This document shows, in pieces, positions 24,548 to 34,754 of a DNA stretch of 37,857 bases. The position numbers and the translations under genes are program-made. Every line of letters begins with the position of its first letter. Position 1 is the first letter of the stretch. Source of the stretch: Nostocoides sp. (lineage in GTDB: Bacteria; Actinomycetota; Actinomycetes; Actinomycetales; Dermatophilaceae); the NCBI GenBank assembly GCA_025929465.1, contig JAICMC010000005.1:1-37857 (forward strand). The letters run 5' to 3'. Below the pieces are notes generated by a model. That model had not been told where the DNA came from. It was given only the letters and a program-made list of their open reading frames with translations, and ran no database searches.

Positions 24548-25546
24548 TCACGGTCGCGTGTCGTCAGGTCCCTCCTGCGGCTCGTCCTCGAAGGTCACCT
24601 CGATCCGTTCGTAGCCTTTGGTGCGCATGGAGCGGGCCAGGTTGGCGTAGGTCAGCTTGTCGGCTGCGGTGAGGCAGACGTCGTCGGTGAACGGCGTGAG
24701 CAGCGCGCGGGGATAGAGCTTGCCGGCCCGCACCGCGCTCATCTCGGCGGAGATGACGACGATGACAGCGGCCAGGTAGACGAAGGCCAGCAGGCCCAGC
24801 ACGAAGCTGACCACCCCGTTGCTGGCCGACGCGTGCTTGATGACGCGGGCGACGTAGACCACGCCGAAGGTCTGCAGCAGCTGCCACCCGACGGCCGCCA
24901 TGACCGCGCCGGGCAGCAGATGGCGCCGCCGCACCGCGCCGACGCCGATCCGGTAGCACAGCAGGACGACTCCGGTGTTGGCGATGAGCGAGGCGACCGC
25001 GACGAGGACCTTCTGCCAGACCCCCCAGCCGGAGGTCGCGGCGGCGAACGTGGAGATCACCGTCGTGGCCGTCACGGCCATCCCGGCGATGAGGACGAGC
25101 AGGAGCGAGCGCGCCCTGGCCAGGATCGGGTTGGGACGGCTGTTGCGCGGCACCGCCCAGACCGTGTTCATCGTGTACTGCAGGGCGTTGCCGACACCGA
25201 GGGCACCGTAGGCCGACACCAGGGTCCCCACGATGACCCCGGTCGGCCCCCCGGACAGCGACCTGGGGTCGCCGAGCTGGTCGCCCACGACGGGGAACTG
25301 GCTGACTGCCGAGCTGAGCACGTCCTGCTGCCACGCCGGGTGGTTGCGCAGCAGGACACTGAGGATCGTCGCGAGGAGCAGCAGGAGGGGGAACATCGAG
25401 ACGAACGCGTAGTAGGTGAGCAGGGCCGCGAGGTAGCCGCCGGTGTCGTCGAAGAACTTGTAGAGGACGGCGATCGGGAACCCCAGCACCGGGTAGCGGC
25501 GCTGCAGGTCGTCCACCCGGTCGACGAGGGTCACGTGACCGATCAT
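24548..25546 (-). CDS. YihY/virulence factor BrkB family membrane protein
   Basis: This 332-residue membrane protein is of the YihY/BrkB (formerly ribonuclease BN) family. Recognisable parts are the opening FPIAVLYKFFDDTGGYLAAL, LTYYAFVSMFPLLLLLATIL, and later GVVSFVLGLLAFVYLAAVI with VISAEMSAV near the last helix. Six hydrophobic segments are visible, followed by a charged acidic C-terminal tail of about 60 residues. ATG 25546 is chosen because the conserved part starts about 15 residues later; no strong ribosome site is present. The molecular function of the family is unknown. Confidence 0.92.
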   Translation of the reverse strand: MIGHVTLVDRVDDLQRRYPVLGFPIAVLYKFFDDTGGYLAALLTYYAFVSMFPLLLLLATILSVLLRNHPAWQQDVLSSAVSQFPVVGDQLGDPRSLSGGPTGVIVGTLVSAYGALGVGNALQYTMNTVWAVPRNSRPNPILARARSLLLVLIAGMAVTATTVISTFAAATSGWGVWQKVLVAVASLIANTGVVLLCYRIGVGAVRRRHLLPGAVMAAVGWQLLQTFGVVYVARVIKHASASNGVVSFVLGLLAFVYLAAVIVVISAEMSAVRAGKLYPRALLTPFTDDVCLTAADKLTYANLARSMRTKGYERIEVTFEDEPQEGPDDTRP

Positions 25547-25615
25547 GGCGCATGCCGGTTCGTATGCCGTGGAGCGCGATGTCGTCGTGGGCCCCGTTGC
25601 CGGGCGCCCGGCAGG

Positions 25616-28410
<2,795 letters not shown>

Positions 28411-28424
28411 CGATCCCCCCGTCA

Positions 28425-28483
28425 ACGAACCTACCCAAAGTCGAGTGCTGCAGGCCGTAGTACTCGACTTCGGGTAGGTTCGT
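28425..28483. repeat. Long hairpin: 22-bp stem, one mismatch
   Basis: ACGAACCTACCC + AAAGTCGAGT (28425-28446) pairs with ACTCGACTTCGGGTAGGTTCGT (28462-28483). One A-C mismatch interrupts 22 positions; the loop is 15 bases. It starts 14 bases after the guaB1 stop. The stem is too long and lacks a U-run for a simple terminator, so it resembles a REP/MITE-like dispersed repeat, although it may also terminate guaB1. Only one copy is in the window. Confidence 0.8.
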
Positions 28484-28812
28484 GGACCACCCTGGTCGTG
28501 TGGTCTGAAGCCACGATGAGCAGTTGCCGGCTGTCCGGCGACCAGGCGAGCGCGCCTCGCCGAACGACGACGTCAGGGATGCTGGCACCTGACGGCGCGT
28601 CCCGCTCGTGGGGTCGATGACGAGAAGGCACCAGCCGTCGGCCAGGGCGACCGCAACGGCAGCGAACCGCCCGTCGGGGAGATCCGGCCCGCGGCGTTCG
28701 GCGCCAGACCGGGGCCGAGGGCGGCGTGCCGGGCACCATCGTGATGGAAGGCCCGGCCGTCCCGGTGGCCACCGAGACGGTCGGCGCGCGCGAGAACGCC
28801 GATCAGTGGCGC
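28470..28812 (-). pseudogene. Beta-propeller (TolB/WD40-like) gene fragment, frameshifted
   Basis: Reading the minus strand through three frames gives a continuous propeller-like protein: GTAGPSITMVPGTPPSA, then PGLAPNAAGRIS, then PDGRFAAVAVALADGWCLLV with IDPTSG, then IPDVVVRRGALAWSPDSRQL and LIVASDHTTRVV. Frame changes fall near 28715, 28680 and 28580. The ISPDGRFAAVAV and LAWSPDSRQLLI pieces are PD40/WD40-like blade motifs. There is no start or complete ORF, so this is a decayed gene remnant, left between two hairpin repeats. Confidence 0.7.
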
Positions 28813-28865
28813 CCGCCACGTCGTGGCCGGCCCTTGGGCCGAACCCTGGTCAGTCGGTGACCGCG

Positions 28866-28936
28866 AACGTACGGAGGGTGGGGAGCGGATCCTGAGGGTC
28901 CCCACCCCGGCAACCCGCTCCCTACGGTGGCGTAGC
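28866..28936 (-). repeat. Flanking repeat, left copy (outward-facing)
   Basis: Read on the minus strand this copy begins TACGCCACCGTAGGGAGCGG (28934-28915) and later has CAGGATCCGCTCCC; both blocks recur in the same order in the right copy. GGGAGCGG (28881-28888) and CCGCTCCC (28915-28922) give a hairpin of about 11 bp. The repeat overlaps the 3' end of the AbiEi/DUF559 gene, supplying its TAG stop (28924-28922). Confidence 0.7.
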
Positions 28937-29917
28937 CCGGGGAACCACGCAGTCCCTGCGCCGACACGGCGTCGCCCGACCGGTCCAGCCGCGTGACCGG
29001 AAGAGGGCATCGCACTCCATCGCGGTGCGACACGGGGTGATCGCACAGTCCGGCCAGAACACCCGCACCGTGAACCAGCCGTCGCCACCCACCTCCCGGT
29101 CGCGCTGCCCATCCCGGGTCCGGTTCCGCCAGCCCTCGTGGCCCACCCGGCCGTCGACCTCGACGATCACCTTCGCCTCCGCGTAGCCGTTGTCGTGGTA
29201 GCGGCGCCGCCCGGAGTCGGTAGCCAGCTGCCTGGTCCCGACGGGCAGACCGTGCGCCCGCTCGACGTCTCGAATGAAGCGCACCTCGGCGGCGCTCTGC
29301 GCTCCGTCTGCCACGTCGGCGAGCGCCTCGGTGAGGAGCACGAGGTGCCGGTGCCGGGGCCGGCGACGCAGCTCGGCGAGCAGCTCACCCGCCGACACGC
29401 GTTCGGTCCTCACCGCTTCGGCCAGCAGACCGACCGCCCCGTCGATCCCAGTCCCGTGGGCCAGATCGAGCAGGGTGACGGGCACCGTGGTGCGCCAGGG
29501 ATATTCGGTGTCGTGCACGAATGCGTCCCATCGCCGCACCTGCCTGACCTCCACCCCCGTCGGGGCATCGACCCGTCGTCCGTGTGGGACGGCCAGACTC
29601 ACGACGGTCGGGTCGTGGTCGGTGAGGCCCCACAGCCGCGCGGCCGACCCGCCGCGGAATGCCACGGTGGCCCTCGGCACGGCCGACTCGAGCTGAAGGA
29701 ACGCCGTCATCGCGGTGACCGCCCAGCCGCCGCGACCCGGCGTGGTCAGGTAGACGCCGCGTCCCTGCGCGGTCCATCGACCCGTCGCCAACCGCCACTG
29801 GACAAGGGCATCGGTGAGCCCGGCGGTCCGGCACTGCGTCCGGGTGACGAGCGCGTGCTGCTGGTCGGCGTTGCGTCGCAGGGCACCCCAGTCCGGACTG
29901 CGGGTCGTGGCTGCCAT
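28922..29917 (-). CDS. AbiEi-type antitoxin domain + DUF559-like endonuclease-fold protein
   Basis: This 331-residue protein has an N-terminal winged-helix region like AbiEi antitoxins (HALVTRTQCRTAGLTDALVQ; GRWTAQGRGVYLTTPG), a middle domain, and a C-terminal DUF559/Vsr-like fold with Glu of AEVRF, EAKVIVEVDG and a basic WPDCAI-type ending. ATG 29917 is preferred over ATG 29977 because the conserved region starts there; no strong ribosome site exists. Such solo genes are multi-copy in many actinobacteria and their function is unknown; no AbiEii toxin is adjacent. It is bracketed by homologous outward-facing repeats, the left one containing its stop codon. Confidence 0.85.
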   Translation of the reverse strand: MAATTRSPDWGALRRNADQQHALVTRTQCRTAGLTDALVQWRLATGRWTAQGRGVYLTTPGRGGWAVTAMTAFLQLESAVPRATVAFRGGSAARLWGLTDHDPTVVSLAVPHGRRVDAPTGVEVRQVRRWDAFVHDTEYPWRTTVPVTLLDLAHGTGIDGAVGLLAEAVRTERVSAGELLAELRRRPRHRHLVLLTEALADVADGAQSAAEVRFIRDVERAHGLPVGTRQLATDSGRRRYHDNGYAEAKVIVEVDGRVGHEGWRNRTRDGQRDREVGGDGWFTVRVFWPDCAITPCRTAMECDALFRSRGWTGRATPCRRRDCVVPRATPP

Positions 29918-29998
29918 CGGCACACCGTGCCCGATCCGCGCGGCACGGGTCGCCGCCTGTCCACAGGCACCCGGCATACGAGCTCCGAGCAGACCACT

Positions 29999-30068
29999 TA
30001 CGCCACCGTAGGGAGCGGATCGTCCGCGTCCCCACCCCCAGGATCCGCTCCCTACGGTCCCGTATGCC
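29999..30068 (+). repeat. Flanking repeat, right copy, with perfect 17-bp hairpin
   Basis: This copy starts with the same 20 bases as the left copy (29999-30018), now on the plus strand, so the two face outward from the gene between them. ACCGTAGGGAGCGGATC (30005-30021) and GATCCGCTCCCTACGGT (30042-30058) form a perfect 17-bp stem with a 20-base loop. It lies about 80 bases upstream of the AbiEi/DUF559 start. The remaining part of the 29918-30229 gap shows no gene. Confidence 0.8.
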
Positions 30069-30229
30069 GGGCCGCGCGGTCAGTCCGTAGCGGCCCGAAC
30101 GCTCGTGCCGATCGGAACCGCTCCATGACCGCCGCTGTCCCCACGAGACATCGCCGCAGCGGGTGACAGGATGAGTCGCATGGTTTTCGGCACTGCGGCA
30201 CGAGGCACCTCCGGCGAGCGGACCCGCTG

Positions 30230-31288
30230 ATGGCGCACGCTCCCGAGCCCCTCGAGGCACCGGTCGACCCGCCTGTGGCACTGCGCCGGGTCGCCTACCT
30301 GATGGAACGGTCCCGGGCCGGTTCGTACCGGGTGGACGCCTTCCGCAACGCCCTGGCCCTGCTCAAGGCGATGGCGTCGCACGAGCTCAGCGCCCATCTG
30401 GAGAACGGGACGATCCAGTCGGTGAGCGGGATCGGCGCGTCCACGGCCGAGGTCATCGAGCAGGCGTATGCCGGTGTGCTCCCCGCCCGGCTGGTCGCTC
30501 TGCAGGACACCGCGAGCACCCCGCTGGCCACCGGCGGCGAGCAGCTCTGGGCGGCGCTCAGGGGCGACTGCCACGCCCACTCGAACTGGTCCGACGGCGG
30601 CTCGCCGATCGACGAGATGGTCCTTGCCGCCATCGAGCTGGGTCAGGAGTGGCTCGTGCTCACCGACCACTCACCCCAGTTGCGCGTCGCGAACGGCCTG
30701 ACCGTCGAGCGGCTGCGCAAGCAGCTGGCCATCGTGGACGCCATCAACAGCGGGCTCGGGTCGGGGTTCCGGCTGCTCAAGGGCATCGAGGTCGACATCC
30801 TCGACGACGGCTCGCTCGACCAGACCGAGGAGATGCTGGGTCGGCTGGACGTCGTCACCGCATCGGTCCACTCCAAGCTACGGATGAACGAGTCGCCGAT
30901 GACCAGGCGGATGGTCACGGCGGTGTCGAACCCGAGGGTCAACGTGCTCGGGCACTGCACCGGGCGCCTCGTCGAGGGCGGTCGGGGCACCCGCCCGCAG
31001 TCCGACTTCGACGCGTATGCCGTGTTCTCGGCCTGCCTGGAGCACGACACGGCGGTGGAGATCAACAGCCGTCCCGAGCGCTGTGACCCGCCGGACGAGC
31101 TCATCGTCATCGCCCGCGACCTGGGCTGCCTGTTCGCCGTCGACTCCGACGCCCACGCGCCGGGACAGCTGGAGATGAAGCAGTACGGCTGCGCCCGGGC
31201 CGAGCGGCTCGGCATCGACCCGGAGCGGGTCATCACGACCTGGGACGCGGACCGGCTGCTCGCCTGGGCCGGACCCGCAGCGGGCTGA
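30230..31288 (+). CDS. PHP-domain phosphoesterase with N-terminal helix-hairpin-helix region
   Basis: This 352-residue protein has an N-terminal helical part (about 15-90) ending in GIGASTAEVIEQAYAG, a helix-hairpin-helix-like segment as in PolX polymerases. A full PHP metal site follows: DCHAHSNWSDG, VLTDHSP, KGIEVDI, SVHSKL, GHCTGR and VDSDAHAP. PHP domains are metal-dependent phosphoesterases; the arrangement equals the C-terminal half of PolX without its polymerase domain. A DNA or nucleotide substrate is likely. ATG 30230 lacks a strong ribosome site. It lies upstream of the tRNA pair but separate from it. Confidence 0.9.
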   Translation: MAHAPEPLEAPVDPPVALRRVAYLMERSRAGSYRVDAFRNALALLKAMASHELSAHLENGTIQSVSGIGASTAEVIEQAYAGVLPARLVALQDTASTPLATGGEQLWAALRGDCHAHSNWSDGGSPIDEMVLAAIELGQEWLVLTDHSPQLRVANGLTVERLRKQLAIVDAINSGLGSGFRLLKGIEVDILDDGSLDQTEEMLGRLDVVTASVHSKLRMNESPMTRRMVTAVSNPRVNVLGHCTGRLVEGGRGTRPQSDFDAYAVFSACLEHDTAVEINSRPERCDPPDELIVIARDLGCLFAVDSDAHAPGQLEMKQYGCARAERLGIDPERVITTWDADRLLAWAGPAAG

Positions 31289-31307
31289 CCACGCCACGGC
31301 CACCGTT

Positions 31308-31336
31308 TTGGCGGTTGGCGGAGCGACCCGTATGCT
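31308..31336 (+). promoter_or_regulatory. Promoter of the tRNA-Glu/tRNA-Asp unit
   Basis: TTGGCG (31308-31313) and TATGCT (31331-31336) are 17 bases apart, placing the transcript start about 55 bases before tRNA-Glu. No second promoter was seen between the two tRNAs (26-base gap), so they are probably co-transcribed. Confidence 0.65.
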
Positions 31337-31398
31337 TTCGCAAGTCCTCGACGGATCCGAGCCTGGCTCGCCAGCGACGGGCTCTGTCCTCGGACCGG

Positions 31399-31471
31399 GT
31401 CCCCATCGTCTAGCGGCCCAGGACCCCGCCCTTTCACGGCGGTAGCACGGGTTCGAATCCCGTTGGGGATA
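31399..31471 (+). tRNA. tRNA-Glu (anticodon TTC)
   Basis: A 73-base cloverleaf begins GTCCCCATCGTCTAGCGG. The anticodon stem CCGCC/GGCGG closes loop CTTTCAC with anticodon TTC; the T arm is ACGGG-TTCGAAT-CCCGT; the acceptor stem pairs GTCCCCA with TGGGGAT (a G-T first pair), and the discriminator is A. The 3' CCA is not encoded. Confidence 0.95.
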
Positions 31472-31497
31472 CGCAAGTCAGGCCTTGCACACCACGA

Positions 31498-31574
31498 GGC
31501 CCCGTAGCGCAGTTGGTTAGCGCGCCGCCCTGTCACGGCGGAGGTCGCCGGTTCGAGCCCGGTCGGGGTCGCCA
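31498..31574 (+). tRNA. tRNA-Asp (anticodon GTC)
   Basis: A cloverleaf begins GGCCCCGTAGCGCAGTTGG. The anticodon loop is CTGTCAC with GTC; the T arm is GCCGG-TTCGAGC-CCGGT; the acceptor stem pairs GGCCCCG with CGGGGTC, discriminator G. CCA follows directly in the DNA (31572-31574), unlike its neighbour. Confidence 0.95.
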
Positions 31575-31736
31575 CACCGACGGGGCCCCGGCCCCCGGGC
31601 AGATGAGGAGTCTGTCGGGGGTTGCGGCCCCGGTCGCGCGCTCGGGACTGTTCCGCCGAGCCAGTGGCGAACGCTGCGAACCGCTCCGTCGATCTGCCGG
31701 CCCGAGACGCCGTTGCGGGCCACCATGACGTAAGAT

Positions 31737-31750
31737 TTCGGCATACGGAA
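31737..31750 (+). promoter_or_regulatory. Imperfect palindromic operator at the iclR-type promoter
   Basis: TTCGGCATACGGAA (31737-31750) is an imperfect 7+7 palindrome directly after a -10-like TAAGAT (31731-31736), so it covers the expected transcription start (about 31743). CATACGGAA recurs before the malic-enzyme gene and, as CATACGGA, before the NCS1 gene. It is a candidate for autorepression by the regulator it precedes. Confidence 0.5.
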
Positions 31751-31777
31751 TCCCGTTTCCCGATTTGAGGAGTGTCC

Positions 31778-32602
31778 ATGGTGGCGCAGACGACGAAGGT
31801 GCGGCCGGCACCCAGCGACGGTCCTCAGGTCGTGGCGGGGGCCAAGCCGCCGCGGGCCGGAGGGGGCGTGCAGTCCCTGGAGCGTGCCTTCACCATCCTG
31901 GAGACGCTGGCCGACGCCGGTGGCGTCACCGGGCTGTCCCAGCTGGCGGCCGACGCGGAGCTGCCGCTGCCGACGATCCACCGGCTGGTGCGCACCCTCG
32001 TCGACCTGGGCTACGTGCGCCAGGAGGCCAGCCGCCAGTACTCGCTGGGTCCCCGCCTCATCCGGCTGGGCGAGATGACCTCCAAGATGCTCGGCACCTG
32101 GGCCAGGCCCTACCTCGCCGCCGTCGTCGAGCAGCTGGGCGAGTCGGTCAACCTGGCCATGCTCGACGGCGACGAGGTCGTCTACGTGGGCCAGGTCCAG
32201 GGCTCGCGCAACTCGATGCGAATGTTCACCGAGGTGGGTCGTCGCACCCTGCCGCACGCGACTGCGGTCGGCAAGGCGATGCTCACCCAGGAGCCCGACG
32301 CCGAGGTCCGGGAGCTGCTCAAGCGCACCGGTATGCCGCGGCACACCGAGCACACCCTGACCACCCCCGACGCGTTCGTCGCCGCCGTCGCCGAGGCCCG
32401 GCGCCTCGGCTACGCTCTCGACGACGGTGAGCAGGAGCTGGGCGTGCGCTGCGTGGCCGTGCCCGTTCTCGACGCGCCCCGCCTGCTCGCCCTCTCGGCG
32501 TCCGGTCCGGCGCCGCGGATGACCGACGAGTTCATCGCCGGAGCCGTGCCACTCCTGCAGGACGCCGCTCGCCAGATCAGCGCCGAGGTCGCCCGACGCT
32601 GA
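31778..32602 (+). CDS. IclR-family transcriptional regulator (AllR-like by context)
   Basis: This 274-residue protein starts at ATG 31778, five bases after GAGGAG. An unstructured 30-residue N-terminus precedes the winged helix (SLERAFTILETLADAGG; LPLPTIHRLVRTLVDLGYV). The IclR effector domain follows, with QLGESVNLAMLDGDEVVYVG, ATAVGKAMLT, and the ligand-pocket GVRCVAVPV. IclR proteins bind small acids such as glyoxylate, and AllR-type members repress allantoin genes. Adjacent malate synthase, malic enzyme and ureidoglycine aminohydrolase genes support an AllR-like role with glyoxylate or a ureide as inducer; this is inferred. Confidence 0.92.
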   Translation: MVAQTTKVRPAPSDGPQVVAGAKPPRAGGGVQSLERAFTILETLADAGGVTGLSQLAADAELPLPTIHRLVRTLVDLGYVRQEASRQYSLGPRLIRLGEMTSKMLGTWARPYLAAVVEQLGESVNLAMLDGDEVVYVGQVQGSRNSMRMFTEVGRRTLPHATAVGKAMLTQEPDAEVRELLKRTGMPRHTEHTLTTPDAFVAAVAEARRLGYALDDGEQELGVRCVAVPVLDAPRLLALSASGPAPRMTDEFIAGAVPLLQDAARQISAEVARR

Positions 32603-32695
32603 TCGAACTCTGCCCGCTGGCGGAGCGCACCAACCGCACGAACCTCTATAGGATCGTCGCGAGCGGCGCCGACGGGGTCCGCGGAGGGAGCAAAG

Positions 32696-33097
32696 ATGCT
32701 CGGTTGGGTCGGGAACATCGAGGCGGAGACCGTCCAGAACGCCAGCTTTCGCCGGGTTCTGTTCACGGGCAGACACCTGCAGCTGACGGTGATGCGGCTC
32801 GCACCGGGTGAGGAGATCGGCATCGAGCAGCATGCCGATCTCGACCAGTTCATCCGGGTGGAGGGTGGCCGGGCGCTGGTCACGATGGGGACCGAGCGCG
32901 ACCAGCTGGAGCAGCACCACGACCTGCTCGACGACTGGGCAGCCATCATCCCGGCCGGCACCTGGCACAACGTGGTCAACTCCGGCGACGGTCACCTGTC
33001 GATCTACTCCCTCTACGCGCCACCGGAGCACCCGGACGGGGCGGTGCACGAGACCAAGGCCGACGCCGACGCCGCCGAGGCCGGCCACCACCACTGA
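32696..33097 (+). CDS. Small cupin-domain protein
   Basis: This 133-residue single cupin has GGAGGGAG just before ATG 32696. Motif 1 is GEEIGIEQHADLDQFIRVEG, with H-x-D in place of the usual H-x-H; motif 2 is IIPAGTWHNVVN. It is followed by YAPPEHPDG and an Ala/Asp-rich tail ending HHH. The shape fits small metal-binding cupins of unknown role rather than the two-cupin ureidoglycine aminohydrolase encoded at the right edge. Position between the IclR gene and the ureide operon suggests a role there, but a TATAGG-like -10 at 32647 hints at separate transcription. Confidence 0.85.
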   Translation: MLGWVGNIEAETVQNASFRRVLFTGRHLQLTVMRLAPGEEIGIEQHADLDQFIRVEGGRALVTMGTERDQLEQHHDLLDDWAAIIPAGTWHNVVNSGDGHLSIYSLYAPPEHPDGAVHETKADADAAEAGHHH

Positions 33098-33270
33098 GCG
33101 CCGTCGTGGACACCCCGGGAGGTCTCCGCGAGCCCGAACGGCACACGCTCACCGTGTCGCTGCCGTCGCCTCGCGCACCAGCACCTGGGATCTGCTGCGC
33201 CCAACCACACCCTCTTCGCCTTCCCCGACAGCGGCGCGGAGGACCGAGACCAGATATATCCGCTGAGAGT

Positions 33271-33313
33271 TTGAAGCTTCCATCTAGCAAAATGTAGTCT
33301 CCACCATACGGAA
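33271..33313 (+). promoter_or_regulatory. Promoter and CATACGGAA box for the malic enzyme operon
   Basis: TTGAAG (33271-33276) and TAGTCT (33295-33300), 18 bases apart, predict a start near 33307. CATACGGAA (33305-33313) sits over that point, the same placement as at the iclR-type gene. The rest of the 33098-33341 gap shows no gene. Confidence 0.5.
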
Positions 33314-33341
33314 ATGTCGCAGTAGCCGAGAGGACCGCCCA

Positions 33342-34730
33342 ATGTCGCGCCCCACCCCAGGTCATGCCATCACCATGCGGGTCTCAGCCCCCGCGGGATT
33401 CACCGCCACCACCGAGCTGGCAGCCGCGGCCGCGGCCGCAGGTGCCGAGATCACCGCCTTGGACGTCATCGAGTCGACGCACGAGAACGTCATCGTCGAC
33501 ATCACCTGCAACACCGCCGGTGACGAGCACGCCAAGCAGGTCGCCGACAGCGTGGACGCGATCCCCGGCGTGCAGGTCCGCAAGGTGAGTGACCGTACCT
33601 TCCTCATGCACCTCGGCGGCAAGCTCTCGGTCGAGCCGAAGGTCGAGCTGCGCACCCGCGACGACCTGTCCCGGGCCTACACCCCGGGTGTGGCCCGGGT
33701 CTGCCTGGCCATCGCCGCCAACCCCGGCGACGCCCGCCGCCTGACGATCAAGCGCAACACCGTCGCCGTGGTCACCGACGGGACGGCCGTGCTCGGGCTC
33801 GGCGACATCGGGCCCGCTGCCGCGCTGCCGGTCATGGAGGGCAAGGCCGCCCTGTTCAAGCGGTTCGCCGGCGTCGACGCCTGGCCGGTCTGCCTGGACA
33901 CCAAGGACACCGAGGAGATCATCGCCATCGTCAAGGCGATCTCACCGGTGTACGGCGGCATCAACCTGGAGGACATCTCGGCCCCCCGGTGCTTCGAGAT
34001 CGAGCGCAGGCTGCGCGAGGAGCTGGACATCCCGGTCTTCCACGACGACCAGCACGGCACTGCCATCGTCGTCCTGGCCGCCCTGATCAACGCCCTCCGG
34101 GTGGTCGGCAAGACGATCGAGGACGCGCGCGTCGTGGTGAGCGGTGCCGGCGCCGCCGGCCACGCGATCATCCAGCTGCTGCACGCCCAGGGAGCCGGCC
34201 ACATCGTCGCCTGCGACCGCTCGGGCGCGATCCACCGCGGTCAGACCTACGCGGACTCCCATCGTCAGTGGATCGCCGACAACACCAACACCGAGGGCGT
34301 CTCGGGCAGCCTGCACGACGTGATGGCCGGCGCCGATGTCTTCATCGGGGTCTCGGCACCCAACGTCATCGGTACCGAGCAGGTGGCCTCGATGGCCGAC
34401 GGAGCCATCGTGCTGGCCCTGGCCAACCCCGACCCCGAGATCCACCCCCTCGACGCCGCCCAGCACGCCACGGTCGTGGCCACCGGTCGCAGCGACTTCC
34501 CCAACCAGATCAACAACGTCCTGGCCTTCCCGGGACTGTTCCGCGGGCTGCTCGACGCCGGTGCGAGCGACATCACCACCGAGATGCTCGTGGCCGCCGC
34601 CAAGGCCATCGCCGACTGTGTCACCCCGGCGGAGCTCAACGCCAGCTACATCGTCCCCAGCGTCTTCGACCCGCGCGTCGCTCCCGCCGTGGCCGAAGCC
34701 GTCGTCGCCACCGCCTCCGCCGCCTCCTGA
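33342..34730 (+). CDS. NAD(P)-dependent malic enzyme with N-terminal ACT domain
   Basis: This 462-residue malic enzyme oxidatively decarboxylates malate to pyruvate. An ACT domain occupies about residues 9-85 ([30 protein letters not shown]), suggesting allosteric control by a small metabolite. The catalytic half has the substrate/metal region [56 protein letters not shown], then the Rossmann [13 protein letters not shown] and [15 protein letters not shown]. It is the short bacterial type. It heads a plus-strand operon with malate synthase 24 bases later, so glyoxylate-derived malate can be drained to pyruvate. Confidence 0.94.
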   Translation: MSRPTPGHAITMRVSAPAGFTATTELAAAAAAAGAEITALDVIESTHENVIVDITCNTAGDEHAKQVADSVDAIPGVQVRKVSDRTFLMHLGGKLSVEPKVELRTRDDLSRAYTPGVARVCLAIAANPGDARRLTIKRNTVAVVTDGTAVLGLGDIGPAAALPVMEGKAALFKRFAGVDAWPVCLDTKDTEEIIAIVKAISPVYGGINLEDISAPRCFEIERRLREELDIPVFHDDQHGTAIVVLAALINALRVVGKTIEDARVVVSGAGAAGHAIIQLLHAQGAGHIVACDRSGAIHRGQTYADSHRQWIADNTNTEGVSGSLHDVMAGADVFIGVSAPNVIGTEQVASMADGAIVLALANPDPEIHPLDAAQHATVVATGRSDFPNQINNVLAFPGLFRGLLDAGASDITTEMLVAAAKAIADCVTPAELNASYIVPSVFDPRVAPAVAEAVVATASAAS

Positions 34731-34754
34731 CTCCGACCTGCAAAGGACTCACTG

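Noticed and set aside
29918-29977. Extended N-terminus of the AbiEi/DUF559 protein from ATG 29977
   Set aside because: The extra 20 residues are unlike the family and have no ribosome site; ATG 29917 fits the conserved start.
31308-31336. GTATGCT near the tRNA promoter as a further copy of the enriched 7-mer
   Set aside because: The last base differs and it is explained as the -10 element.
31575-31777. Possible further tRNA or attachment site after tRNA-Asp
   Set aside because: No third cloverleaf can be folded, there is no repeat of the tRNA 3' end nearby, and no integrase gene is in the window.
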